Positions 12,923 to 22,092 of a stretch of 22,851 nucleotides of DNA are shown piece by piece. The notes below the pieces were generated by a model. It had not been told where the DNA came from. It saw nothing but the letters and a program-made list of their open reading frames with translations, and made no database searches. The stretch lies in NCBI RefSeq assembly GCF_902489465.1, contig NZ_CABTZZ010000030.1, positions 1-22,851 on the forward strand. The letters run 5' to 3'. A program made the position numbers and the translations under genes. This stretch comes from an uncultured Varibaculum sp. GTDB taxonomy: Bacteria; Actinomycetota; Actinomycetes; Actinomycetales; Actinomycetaceae. The stretch's first letter is position 1. Every line of letters begins with the position of its first letter.

Positions 12923-14058
12923 GCAAAGCAATTAGTTTCAACCGCTTATTAGGGACGCTGGCTGCGACGCTTTTGGCAGCACTACTGGGAATCGGGATGC
13001 TCGCTCCCGCCGCCGCGCACGCTGCACCCCCGGCTGACCCCTCAGGCACTGGTGGCGAAACCAGTGCATCCTCCGGCACTACCTCCCTGGATTTAGTAAA
13101 TCTAGAAAAGATTGATCAAAACGCAAAAGGCACTATCACTCTCGATTTTCACTACGAGGGCGCGCCTTTGGCGGGGGTGAAAGTCTCCGCCTATCGGATA
13201 GCGCAGGCGAAGCGGCATTTCCCTGCACTGCCGGCCTATCAGCAGTATTTACAAGCTTTAAAGTGGAATGATTTCCAAGATAAAAGCGGAGTGATTCCCG
13301 CGGGTAGCGTTGACGCTAGTAAATGGGCGGAGTTCGCGGGCAACCTCGCTAACCATATCCAGGCTGACCAGGTGACGCCGGATGTGATGGCGACCTCGGA
13401 TAGCAATGGGAATGCAACCTTTAACAATCTGGAAGTAGGTGTCTACCTGTTGCTGGCGGATCCCTTTACCAGTACGGCTGCTAGCGGGGAAACCTATGTT
13501 TTTAATCCCTCGCTAGTTACTGTGCCGAGCCTAGTAGACGGAAAACTGCAATACGGCGTAAACGCAGTGGCGAAGCTAGAAAAAGTGCTTCCCAAACCGG
13601 CCCAATACAGGGTGGTTAAACACTGGCAGGACGGCGGAAACCAAGAATCGCGGCCTAGGGCAGTAAAAATTCAGATTTTGCGCGACGAAAAACTATTCCA
13701 AACCATCGAGTTAAACAGTGAAAACAACTGGTCCTACCGTTGGGAAGATAGTGAGGGACATCGCTGGGCAGTAGCCGAACAGCTGGGCAACACCCCCTAC
13801 ACGGTTAGCTACGAAAAGCTTGGCCAGGCTTTCACAGTTACCAATACTTTAGTTCCCAAAAATCCCCCCAAGCGTCCTCCGTTATCTAAGACGGGCGCGA
13901 ATCTTAATTACTTATGGCTAGCCCCCTTGCTGATGGTTTTAGGGGCAGGCGGAATTGCTGCGCGGCGTCGGCAATTAGTGGCGGCAGGCAGCAGTGATTT
14001 CAAATCGGAAAGCGCGACCAATTCTAGGCAAAACCGCGCAGATAGAGAGGCGAAATAG
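12919..14058 (+). CDS. Minor/basal pilin with Cna-B domain and LSKTG signal
   Basis: 379 residues. Signal peptide with cleavage near AAAHA-AP (about 35). An N-terminal pilin-like domain (about 57-222) has GVYLLLADPF, the counterpart of an E-box-like strand. A Cna-B-type domain (about 229-311) runs from YRVVKHWQD to FTVTNT. Then a short Pro/Lys-rich neck (VPKNPPKRPP) and a sorting motif LSKTG (322-326), where Ser replaces the usual Pro, followed by a membrane helix. The cytoplasmic tail after ARRRQ is about 28 residues, far longer than the usual few. Size, Cna-B fold and Pro-rich neck suit a base pilin attached to the wall. Start overlaps the sortase stop (ATGA). Confidence 0.8.
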   Translation: MSKAISFNRLLGTLAATLLAALLGIGMLAPAAAHAAPPADPSGTGGETSASSGTTSLDLVNLEKIDQNAKGTITLDFHYEGAPLAGVKVSAYRIAQAKRHFPALPAYQQYLQALKWNDFQDKSGVIPAGSVDASKWAEFAGNLANHIQADQVTPDVMATSDSNGNATFNNLEVGVYLLLADPFTSTAASGETYVFNPSLVTVPSLVDGKLQYGVNAVAKLEKVLPKPAQYRVVKHWQDGGNQESRPRAVKIQILRDEKLFQTIELNSENNWSYRWEDSEGHRWAVAEQLGNTPYTVSYEKLGQAFTVTNTLVPKNPPKRPPLSKTGANLNYLWLAPLLMVLGAGGIAARRRQLVAAGSSDFKSESATNSRQNRADREAK

Positions 14059-17000
14059 TGTTTAATCAACTCTATAAAGACCGCACTCGGCTGCTAGCTA
14101 TCCTGGCGGCGCTTTCTTTCCTGGTAACCACGCTGCTACTGGCAATTCCCTCCTACTCTTTAGGCATTCAAGAGGCCAATAACCTAGGGGCAACTAACGT
14201 TTCGCGGCCGATGCGGGCGCCAACCTCCTGCCAGGTTGCCCCCGGTACGGTAACTACTGAACTGTTAAAGACCGGCGATGGACAGGTAGCGATAGTAAAC
14301 ACCCAGCCCGGAACCGAAAATCCCGAGACTGAAAAGGCCGAGGCGATTAACTCGGACAACGTTAATCAGCGTTGGACCGGGGAGGCCTTTAGCCAAAACA
14401 TCGGGATCTCCAACACGGCAGCCGCGAAAGCGAAAGTTTATCGGGTCTATTTCCGCTTTACCGACAAAACTGCTGCCGCTCCCGGCTATGTTTTGGGTGG
14501 GAAAGCTGACACCAAACTGGAGGTAGGAAAAACCTACTATCAGGCGGAGGGGGATAAGAACCCCTACACCTTTAACCAGGTGCAAGATGATGACGGTAAA
14601 GCGGTACCTGGCTACTATTACATCGAGATTGCCGGCTCTGATATCGGGGATGCTTTCTTACTTCCGGTGAAAGCCAAGCATGATTCTCCTACGTCAGCCG
14701 GTGGGGATCTGAAAGTCTGGATCGAGGAGCTTTCGCCTGAGGACGCAGCTGCATTGGGCAAGAAAGGCCAAGAACCCAGCTGCCAGGTGCAGGAAAATAC
14801 CTGGGATACCATTCGGCAAAAATATGAAGCCAAGAAAGAGGTGCTCAACAAAGACCCACTTGATTGGTTGGATAAACCGAAACCAGACCGGGTTTGGGGA
14901 TCGGCGACTGACCCGAGCATCGCTTATGACAAGGGAAGCGGAAACTATTACATTAAGAACTTGCGTTACACTTTCCGCAATACCCCGGTAACCACGGAGG
15001 GGATGCCCAAAGCCGACGTCGGTCGCGATCCGGCCACCGATTCCAGCTATGTGGATACTTTCACCCTGCCCGAGGGGGTAGAATTTAACCCCGAATACCT
15101 AAAAAAGGTTGGAAAAACTGGCCCAATTCGGGAATGGTATACCCAGATCCCGGGGTGGACAATCAAACCAGGGGACGAATATAGCAGTCCCCTCTACACA
15201 ACCGTCAATTTTGATAACAATGGTGAAAAAGTCCCGCTATTCGCCCTGCGCGCTTCCGATATTTATCAAAGCTCACTTAGCTACGAGTTCGACACTGAGA
15301 AGCGCACTCTAAAAATTACCTACGATTTGGCGGCAAATCAGAATAAACCACAATTGGTTGGTCGAACTGTCGACATTCGGTTTGGTGACAATTTCTTGCT
15401 GGTGAAGGATCCGAAGCCGGATCAAACGTACAATTTGCATAATGAGTTTGCGGTAACTACTGAATACACCCATACTGATCCCGCTTCATCTGAGGCCGCG
15501 GTCACCAACCCGGTAACCATGCAAGGCCCGGTTCCCGAGGTAACTAAGACCCATGCAGGGCAGGGACAAAGCTTCTACCGGGGCGACCCCATTGACTTCA
15601 CCATCACCACCGCTAACAAGGGATCTGCCCCTTGGAAGATTAAAGCGGGCAAGGAAGATGAAGGCATTATTGCCGATCATCTGCCCGAAGCCTATTACCT
15701 TGCGCCCGCGCAAATGGCCAAAATGTTTAGCGAGGACGGAGACGGCCTCACGATTAAGATCACCGGTGCTCAGATCTGTGAGAACTACGTATCCGCAAAA
15801 CATACCACTACCAGTGGTAAAGAGGGTGCCGGGCAAGCCTATTTGGATTGTGCAACCGCTAAGCCTGCAGATTTGAGTTTAAAGAAACAAGACGATGGGA
15901 AGATAGCGATTACCCAGTCGGGGGCGACTAAGACAGTTGATAACACTGCTGCTGCCTTGCAGGATGCCCTAAAAGACTTGATAGTAGTGCAAGATACCCG
16001 CTATCAAGTGGCCTGGGAAGTTCCCGGCCACGTGATTTACGGTGGAGACACCATTAAACACGTGGTACGAGCGACCGTTAAAGATGATTTTATGGCCGAG
16101 CGGGAGTTTACCGAGCAGCAAACCACTAACAAAGTGAATCTGAACGATGAAGACGTTCCCGATAAGGTAACCACGGTCAACTCTTTCGAGGTCAATAAAA
16201 CCGCCTACGTGAAGAATAAGAAGGTAGAACAAAACGGAACCGCAATTCCACTGGGAACCGTGGTTAAATATCAACTCTCCCTAGAACGTAAAGGCGGGAA
16301 AGCGGTATATAACGCCCTGCCCTTTACCGATAAGCTCTCGGGCGCGCAAGTGCTACTAGTGCCAGTTAAAGGGGATAACGCAACTAACCCAGATCTGCAG
16401 GGACTGAAGAAATACAACTATGACGGACAGGATTATTACCTGTTAGATAAACCAGGTACCTATAAAAATGTTCATTTCAGTGCTACCGAAACGGTAGGCG
16501 ATTCCTCTTCTAGCAAAGACTTCATTGCTGACCGTATCGAAGTGAAGAAACTTGATAACGGGGCGGGTATTGCTACCTCGACCTTCTGGTTTATGGCCAG
16601 CCAAGATTTTGCGAACCCTTCTACCGTTAGCGTGGACTATTTGACGCTAACGGATCCCGAAAAGACGGGCTATAGCCAGGTGCTTCCCGGTCAGCCTGAT
16701 GCGCTAAATATTGGCGCTGCCGAGTCGCCGAAATACAGCATTACCGATAAAACTGAGATGAGTATCGCGAAGCTGGGGGCAGACAAACGAATAGTCACCA
16801 AGCGGGGCGCTACTTTTGATGAAGACTCCTTAGTTTCTCAAAGCCCCCTGAACGCAGGGGAAAAGGTTACCTATCGCCTGGCTTTGTCAGTATTTGGGGA
16901 TCAGCCTTTTAAACTCAGTGGCGACCAGATCTATGACATTCTGCCGCCTAGTTTGCCGGGTAAACCCTGGACTAAAGACCAGTTGACCCTGGAGATTCCA

Positions 17001-20000
17001 GACGGGCAAAACGGGCTAAAGGTCACTGCCGGCGATCTGAAAAACTGGAAGATTACCGATAAGAACCCGGCAGATGGCAAAACCGGTGACACCCAGCAAT
17101 ACCTTGTTTGGGATCCGGATCTGCAATTAGAAGTATCCGGCTCGGTATATATGTATGTAACCTGGCAGCTACCTGAGGACGCAGACTGGGATAGTTACCG
17201 ACAGAAATATCAGTTAGACACCCTATTTAACACCTGGCGGGTACTGGATGATTCCTATTCGGTAAGCCACTATCTGGGCGGAAAAGCGGGAGCTACCCTG
17301 CAAAAAGGCGTGGCTGATACCGGGGTAGTTGCGAAAGAACGCTATAAGTACGAAACTGAAACCCATTATTCATGGGGTGGTACCGGTTCTAGCAGCGGTT
17401 CAGATTCTTACACCGTGCTCCGACCAGATGAAACTGCCAGTGGCCGGGTTACATACACCAACTCGGCGCAAGATGAACAAACTAACCTGTACAAATATGT
17501 GCGCTACTATAACGTTTTGCATAACGACGGCGAATCGCGCCTGTACATTAATGACATTCAAGACGTCTTGCCTGAAGGCTTCCATTTCTTTGCCGGCATT
17601 GATGACCAATCATTTTTGAAAAATGGTCAGTGCCACAAGAATGAAGAAGGAAACGACGTCTGCACCACCTATAAAGACTATGATACCGGTAAACCGGTGC
17701 CAGATGGGATTGGTATCAAGCTAGAATTCAGCGGTGACACCTATTACACCGGGCTATTCCCCGAAGAACAGCCCCGAGACAAAGGATTGCCAATCCGCAA
17801 AACCTGGAAATCCAGTGCTGAAAACACTCCCGTCGATTTCCCGGGAGAAAAACCCAAAGTAGCCTCTTTACAGGCGATAGTAGATGCGCAAAACCCGCGC
17901 CACGTAACTTTCCGCCTAGATAACTCTCAGGCCGGTTCCAATCTGGGATACGACGCAGAGCGGGATAAATACTATTTGAACCCCGGGGAAACCGTGGGGT
18001 ATAGCTACCTGGTAGCAGTCGGCGAAAAAATCAAAACCGAAGATTTAAGTCGTAACCAGATTGCTATGCCCTATGACAATCAACAGGGGCAAAAAATACA
18101 AGTCAATCCCGATATTGAGATCACCTCACAACCGTTAGGGCAGGCACCAGCCAATGATGGGGATCGCCAGATAATTGACACCAACAACGCTAACAAAAAT
18201 GGTTTCGTTGGCGGGGACGATAATACCCAGTGGCTATCCTCCCAAGTGGATCTGACTCGCGGAGCAATCTTGCCGGGAGTCTCTAAAAAGTTAGTCGCTA
18301 AAAAGAATGCGGCTGGTACCATTACTAAAGATCCCAAGGCCGCCGGATACCCTGATACTTTAACTTGGGAAGTAACCGCCCATAACGACGGGAAGCAACC
18401 AATCACCGACTATGTAATTAGTGACCGTTTGGATCCCAACTATGTCTTTACCGGTACGGTTACTTACACTTGTCATCCTCCGAAGCTGGACAACACGGGC
18501 GGCTACGGCTGGGGAAGCAATGATTGCGATGAAGGATACCAGCTGCTTACGTTCCTCGACGACTGGAAATATGACGCGCAGGGGAACCCCCAGAGCGTGA
18601 CTGTGCGATACCGTAATCCCGCTTATTCTTCGACTTCGAACACTTTGACAGTCAACGGTGAGCCCCTGGCTGTGCTGGGGAATAGAACCGTGTTCCATGT
18701 GTCTCTCACCTCGAAAGACGGGAAGCTGCAGTTTAACGTACGGGTTATTCCCGGTACCGATGGACAAAAGACGCCTGGGCAAACGAGATATTCGGTTCCG
18801 GGTAATCCCCTGATGCCGGAGGGTACCGCCACATTGCAGCTGTCTAGCAAGAATCCGAAGCAAACGGGTGATTATCGGATGGTGTTCAACAACGCCTACG
18901 TGACCCCGATTGGCGAATCTTTCGACCAGGGAGCTCTTAAGCATGGTTCGAACGCTGCTCAAGATCTGAAGCTATCCACCACTACCAGTGAAAACCATAA
19001 TGATCCGGGACAGCCGGATTCTACGGTTAATCCCTATTATTGCTGGAAGGACAATGCTATTGGCTACGTGTGTGCTAGTGAAGACAAAAATAAGTTACCC
19101 AGCGTACAGGCTGACGCGTTTGTGCCGATTGCCCAAGACGCCTATACCTCCTCAATAAAGAGCGTAGAAGAAAAGGCAAAGCCGGATAACAAAGTGATGT
19201 CCACGGGCGAGAAGAACTATATTTCGCTGCCCAGTCAAGGCTCGTTATTCACCTATACCTTGGAAGTCAAGAACAATACGGATGACTCCATTCCGCGTAT
19301 CACTCTGATCGATAACCTGCCGCAAACCGGCGATAACTACACCTTTACGGGTGCCCCCGAGCGGGGATCGCAGTTTAAGGTAGGTTTTGCAGATGAACCG
19401 AATCTGACAGTGGAAGTGAATAACGGGGATGGAACCTGGACAACGATAGATCCCAGTAAATACACGGTGGAGTATTCCGATAAAGCCATCGGGTTTACCG
19501 AAAAAGATTGGGACGGTAGTGCCACTAGCGATTGGGGAACTGAACGGAAAGCTAGTTCCCGTTCCCTACGCGTTAATTTTACGGACAGTGCCGATATTCT
19601 CAAGGGAGGCGCTTCCTTGCGGGTGCGTTTCGACGCCAAGATCGCTGGCGGAGAGAATCCCAACCCGGGCGACATTGCCTGGAACACTTTCGGCTACAAC
19701 TACCGTGCCCCCGGAGGCCTGGACTTAGAGGCCATTCCGCTCAAAGTTGGGGTGAAAGTACCAGCAGAAATGCAATTGCTAAAGCAGGTACAAGACGAAA
19801 ATAAGGAGCCGTTGAAACTAAGCAAGGCAACGGTATATAACTTCGTAGTCTACACCGGGGAAAAACTAACCCCCGAAGAAATGACCGAGAAGACCTTGAT
19901 CGAAAACCTCAAGAAAGCTGGCCGCAGCTATATTGAGGTGAAGGTACCGGTAGCCAAAGATGCCTCGTCCTCGGAAAAGATTTCCCTGACCGCCCTGGAA

Positions 20001-20732
20001 GGCAAACCCGCCAGTCCCTCGGGAACCTGGACGTGGAAGAACGGGGAACGCTACACCCTGGCGGAGCTTCCTCCCGCCGATGGGATGGAATTCTCTAAGT
20101 ACCAGGTGGCCACTAGCAGCACTGAGAACCCGGTTGAGCACGAAGGAGATTATTCCTTCAGCTATAACGCTGATGAGAACGTTACGATTACCGGTATAAA
20201 CATCCGTAGCAAGTGGGAAATCAACCTGTTTAAAGCTGATGGAGATAACTGCGGCAACGATGGTACCTGCACGAACGGGCTTGCCGGAGCGGTATTTGGG
20301 TTGTACTCCCCGGATCGCTCTCAGCAGATTAGCGCGGACAAGCTGCAAGAGGCCGGCCTCGCAGGCCTAGCTGACAGCGCTAAGACGGTCAAGCAGGCAG
20401 ATACTACCTACTACCTGTCACGCGTAGTTAAGACTACTGACAAAGGCAAAGTTGTGTTCCCGGACTTAAGTGAAGCGGAATACTTCGTAAAGGAACTGAA
20501 AACTCCGGACAAGTACACCGCCACCTGGAACGGACAGCTATTCCAAAAGCCCGCGCCCGAGGTGGCTGGTGAACAGCCAGGCAGTGCCGAGCATCCGGTC
20601 ACGGTCAAGAACTATCAGCCCTATGAACTGCCACAGGCGGGAGGCATCGGTACCCTGCCCTTCACCCTGTTCGGCCTAATGATCTGTGGGGCAGCAGTAT
20701 ATGGCTGGATGCGATATCGCCGCCGCGGGTAA
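14058..20732 (+). CDS. Giant tip-type pilin / adhesin (LPQAG signal)
   Basis: 2224 residues from a GTG that overlaps the previous stop by one base. A short basic start and hydrophobic helix (about 10-33) form the signal peptide. The body is a chain of beta-rich modules of isopeptide/DUF11-like type; recurring openings of the form TKTHAGQGQSFYRGDPIDFTI (near 495), KTAYVKNKKV (near 714) and GVSKKLVAKKN (near 1407) each lead to a phrase like VISDRLDPNYVF or LIDNLP. A SpaA-like domain (about 2055-2185) has GAVFGLYS and YFVKELKTPDKY. The end is LPQAG (2191-2195), a membrane helix and RYRRRG. Twelve extracellular cysteines, ten of them in close pairs, suggest disulphides. Size and position match tip subunits of other actinobacterial pili, where the large protein binds the host or other bacteria. 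Confidence 0.85.
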   Translation: MFNQLYKDRTRLLAILAALSFLVTTLLLAIPSYSLGIQEANNLGATNVSRPMRAPTSCQVAPGTVTTELLKTGDGQVAIVNTQPGTENPETEKAEAINSDNVNQRWTGEAFSQNIGISNTAAAKAKVYRVYFRFTDKTAAAPGYVLGGKADTKLEVGKTYYQAEGDKNPYTFNQVQDDDGKAVPGYYYIEIAGSDIGDAFLLPVKAKHDSPTSAGGDLKVWIEELSPEDAAALGKKGQEPSCQVQENTWDTIRQKYEAKKEVLNKDPLDWLDKPKPDRVWGSATDPSIAYDKGSGNYYIKNLRYTFRNTPVTTEGMPKADVGRDPATDSSYVDTFTLPEGVEFNPEYLKKVGKTGPIREWYTQIPGWTIKPGDEYSSPLYTTVNFDNNGEKVPLFALRASDIYQSSLSYEFDTEKRTLKITYDLAANQNKPQLVGRTVDIRFGDNFLLVKDPKPDQTYNLHNEFAVTTEYTHTDPASSEAAVTNPVTMQGPVPEVTKTHAGQGQSFYRGDPIDFTITTANKGSAPWKIKAGKEDEGIIADHLPEAYYLAPAQMAKMFSEDGDGLTIKITGAQICENYVSAKHTTTSGKEGAGQAYLDCATAKPADLSLKKQDDGKIAITQSGATKTVDNTAAALQDALKDLIVVQDTRYQVAWEVPGHVIYGGDTIKHVVRATVKDDFMAEREFTEQQTTNKVNLNDEDVPDKVTTVNSFEVNKTAYVKNKKVEQNGTAIPLGTVVKYQLSLERKGGKAVYNALPFTDKLSGAQVLLVPVKGDNATNPDLQGLKKYNYDGQDYYLLDKPGTYKNVHFSATETVGDSSSSKDFIADRIEVKKLDNGAGIATSTFWFMASQDFANPSTVSVDYLTLTDPEKTGYSQVLPGQPDALNIGAAESPKYSITDKTEMSIAKLGADKRIVTKRGATFDEDSLVSQSPLNAGEKVTYRLALSVFGDQPFKLSGDQIYDILPPSLPGKPWTKDQLTLEIPDGQNGLKVTAGDLKNWKITDKNPADGKTGDTQQYLVWDPDLQLEVSGSVYMYVTWQLPEDADWDSYRQKYQLDTLFNTWRVLDDSYSVSHYLGGKAGATLQKGVADTGVVAKERYKYETETHYSWGGTGSSSGSDSYTVLRPDETASGRVTYTNSAQDEQTNLYKYVRYYNVLHNDGESRLYINDIQDVLPEGFHFFAGIDDQSFLKNGQCHKNEEGNDVCTTYKDYDTGKPVPDGIGIKLEFSGDTYYTGLFPEEQPRDKGLPIRKTWKSSAENTPVDFPGEKPKVASLQAIVDAQNPRHVTFRLDNSQAGSNLGYDAERDKYYLNPGETVGYSYLVAVGEKIKTEDLSRNQIAMPYDNQQGQKIQVNPDIEITSQPLGQAPANDGDRQIIDTNNANKNGFVGGDDNTQWLSSQVDLTRGAILPGVSKKLVAKKNAAGTITKDPKAAGYPDTLTWEVTAHNDGKQPITDYVISDRLDPNYVFTGTVTYTCHPPKLDNTGGYGWGSNDCDEGYQLLTFLDDWKYDAQGNPQSVTVRYRNPAYSSTSNTLTVNGEPLAVLGNRTVFHVSLTSKDGKLQFNVRVIPGTDGQKTPGQTRYSVPGNPLMPEGTATLQLSSKNPKQTGDYRMVFNNAYVTPIGESFDQGALKHGSNAAQDLKLSTTTSENHNDPGQPDSTVNPYYCWKDNAIGYVCASEDKNKLPSVQADAFVPIAQDAYTSSIKSVEEKAKPDNKVMSTGEKNYISLPSQGSLFTYTLEVKNNTDDSIPRITLIDNLPQTGDNYTFTGAPERGSQFKVGFADEPNLTVEVNNGDGTWTTIDPSKYTVEYSDKAIGFTEKDWDGSATSDWGTERKASSRSLRVNFTDSADILKGGASLRVRFDAKIAGGENPNPGDIAWNTFGYNYRAPGGLDLEAIPLKVGVKVPAEMQLLKQVQDENKEPLKLSKATVYNFVVYTGEKLTPEEMTEKTLIENLKKAGRSYIEVKVPVAKDASSSEKISLTALEGKPASPSGTWTWKNGERYTLAELPPADGMEFSKYQVATSSTENPVEHEGDYSFSYNADENVTITGINIRSKWEINLFKADGDNCGNDGTCTNGLAGAVFGLYSPDRSQQISADKLQEAGLAGLADSAKTVKQADTTYYLSRVVKTTDKGKVVFPDLSEAEYFVKELKTPDKYTATWNGQLFQKPAPEVAGEQPGSAEHPVTVKNYQPYELPQAGGIGTLPFTLFGLMICGAAVYGWMRYRRRG

Positions 20733-21453
20733 AGCCCGCCGGGCATGCTGGGTGCGGTGGATACAAGTCATTTGTATCGCGCTGAGCTTGTTGCTGGTGG
20801 CGCTGCTGGGGTACTCCTGGTGGCGCGACCGCAGTGACAATAGCGAAATCGATAATCTCCTGACTAAAACCCAGGAGGTTATCCCCAGTTCCCGCCAGGT
20901 GGGAGTCATCGCTACCCAAACCCCGGAAAATGCGAAAAAGGCGGGCTCGCCCTATGGGAAAGTCACTGGTAAGGGCAGTAAGCGGGGTACGGAAGGTGCT
21001 GCTGGTTCTGGTAGTGGTACTGCTGCCTCCAGCGGGGATAGCCCCTACCTGGAGACGGTGAATCTGTCTGGGTATGAGGTAACCGGGATCCTGCAGATCC
21101 CAGACCTGAACCGTAGCTGGCCGATTATCGCGAGCGGGGACGTGGCGGCGACCGCGAAAATCCCGAGCATCTACGGGGGCAACCCCGCCAGCGGGGATCT
21201 GGTGATCGCCGATAGCGCGAACAATCAGCAGTTTTCGCGGCTTAAAGATCTGCCAGATGGTTCCAAAGTGGTGTTTACCGATATTTCTGGACGCGAATAC
21301 CGTTACCAAATAGCGACCGTGGAAACAGTGCCTAGCAAAAAGCAATCCGCTATTTCCCGCCACCGAGAAAGATGGGAAGCGGCAATCTTTACCCCCAACT
21401 TTTCAGGCAGCGGTCAAATAGTGACCCGCCTAGTAAAAGCCGAAAATAAGTAG
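20701..21453 (+). CDS. Sortase-fold protein lacking catalytic residues (pseudo-sortase)
   Basis: 250 residues from ATG 20701; GTG 20686 or GTG 20751 are alternatives. All but the last overlap the end of the tip gene in another frame. Basic start, one membrane helix (about 22-41), a Gly/Ser-rich linker (about 80-115), then a sortase-like barrel: YEVTGILQIPDLNRSWPII, SGDLVIADSANNQQFSRLKDL, VVFTDISGREYRYQIATVETV and AAIFTPNFSGSGQIVTRL. Against the sortase pattern (IAGHN ... LFTCT ... R), the His position is Ser172, the Cys position Pro232 and the Arg position Gln239, so no transpeptidase activity is expected. The frame is intact and well conserved elsewhere, so it looks functional: perhaps a scaffold or regulator of pilus assembly. 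Last gene of the operon. Confidence 0.7.
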   Translation: MAGCDIAAAGKARRACWVRWIQVICIALSLLLVALLGYSWWRDRSDNSEIDNLLTKTQEVIPSSRQVGVIATQTPENAKKAGSPYGKVTGKGSKRGTEGAAGSGSGTAASSGDSPYLETVNLSGYEVTGILQIPDLNRSWPIIASGDVAATAKIPSIYGGNPASGDLVIADSANNQQFSRLKDLPDGSKVVFTDISGREYRYQIATVETVPSKKQSAISRHRERWEAAIFTPNFSGSGQIVTRLVKAENK

Positions 21454-21723
21454 GCGACTAGGCTGTGGCTTTCAGCTGAGCGCCCGGACAGGTGAGGAAA
21501 CTTACAGCATAAATAGGGGCACGAACTTTCATTTGCCTGCATCTTTGCACTAAGCTAAAGGGGTTGCGTTCCGCCCTGGAAAGTCACGGCAGAGACCTGG
21601 TGACCTGCAAAAGCAGAGCATTTTGAGTCTGCCACTTTCGTGGCCAACTGGGGAGCCGGCCTCGCCGGGCAACAGGAAGAAACAACCTAAGGGGTGCATT
21701 GTGCCCAGTTTTAGGAGAACACG
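21454..21723 (+). promoter_or_regulatory. Leader of the rplN-rplX-rplE operon
   Basis: 270 bases without a gene. No strong terminator for the pilus operon is visible; only a weak GCTG/CAGC hairpin near 21470. A weak promoter candidate is TTCATT (-35) with TAAGCT (-10) near 21527-21556, which would leave a leader of about 165 bases. That leader holds small hairpins (CTGC-AAAA-GCAG, CCGGC-CTC-GCCGG) that could serve feedback control by a ribosomal protein. AGGAG lies just before ATG 21724. Confidence 0.35.
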
Positions 21724-22092
21724 ATGATTCAACAAGAGTCGCGACTGAAGGTCGCCGACAACACGGGCGCAAAGGAACTGCTTTGCATTCGCGTGTTGGG
21801 CGGCTCCGGGCGGCGTTTTGCGGGTATTGGTGACACTATTGTTGCCACTGTAAAAGACGCTATTCCCGGCGGCAATGTCAAGAAAGGCGAAGTTGTTAAA
21901 GCGGTAATCGTGCGCACTCGCAAAGAGCGTCGCCGCCAGGATGGTTCCTACATCCGCTTTGATGAAAACGCCGCAGTTATTTTGCAGCCTAGTGGAGAAC
22001 CGCGTGGCACGCGTATCTTCGGCCCCATCGGCCGGGAACTGCGTGACAAGAAATTCATGCGCATTATCTCTCTGGCTCCGGAGGTGCTGTAA
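21724..22092 (+). CDS. rplN: 50S ribosomal protein L14 (uL14)
   Basis: 122 residues, the standard length. It begins MIQQESRLKVADNTGAKEL and contains the conserved IGDTIVATVKDAIPGGNVKKG and the end KFMRIISLAPEVL, all diagnostic of uL14. It binds 23S rRNA at the subunit interface, where it makes bridges to 16S rRNA. First gene of the spc-type cluster here; the stop is followed at once by the rplX ATG, so the two are co-translated. Confidence 0.98.
   Translation: MIQQESRLKVADNTGAKELLCIRVLGGSGRRFAGIGDTIVATVKDAIPGGNVKKGEVVKAVIVRTRKERRRQDGSYIRFDENAAVILQPSGEPRGTRIFGPIGRELRDKKFMRIISLAPEVL

Noticed and set aside
19300..19345. LPQTG motif inside the giant tip protein
   Set aside because: It lies in a phrase of the module type IDNLPQTGDN with no membrane helix or basic tail behind it; the real sorting signal is LPQAG at the C-terminus.
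20662..21363. 233-residue minus-strand frame opposite the pseudo-sortase
   Set aside because: Arg/Gly/Pro-rich shadow without start signal; the plus frame shows sortase-like strands in order.
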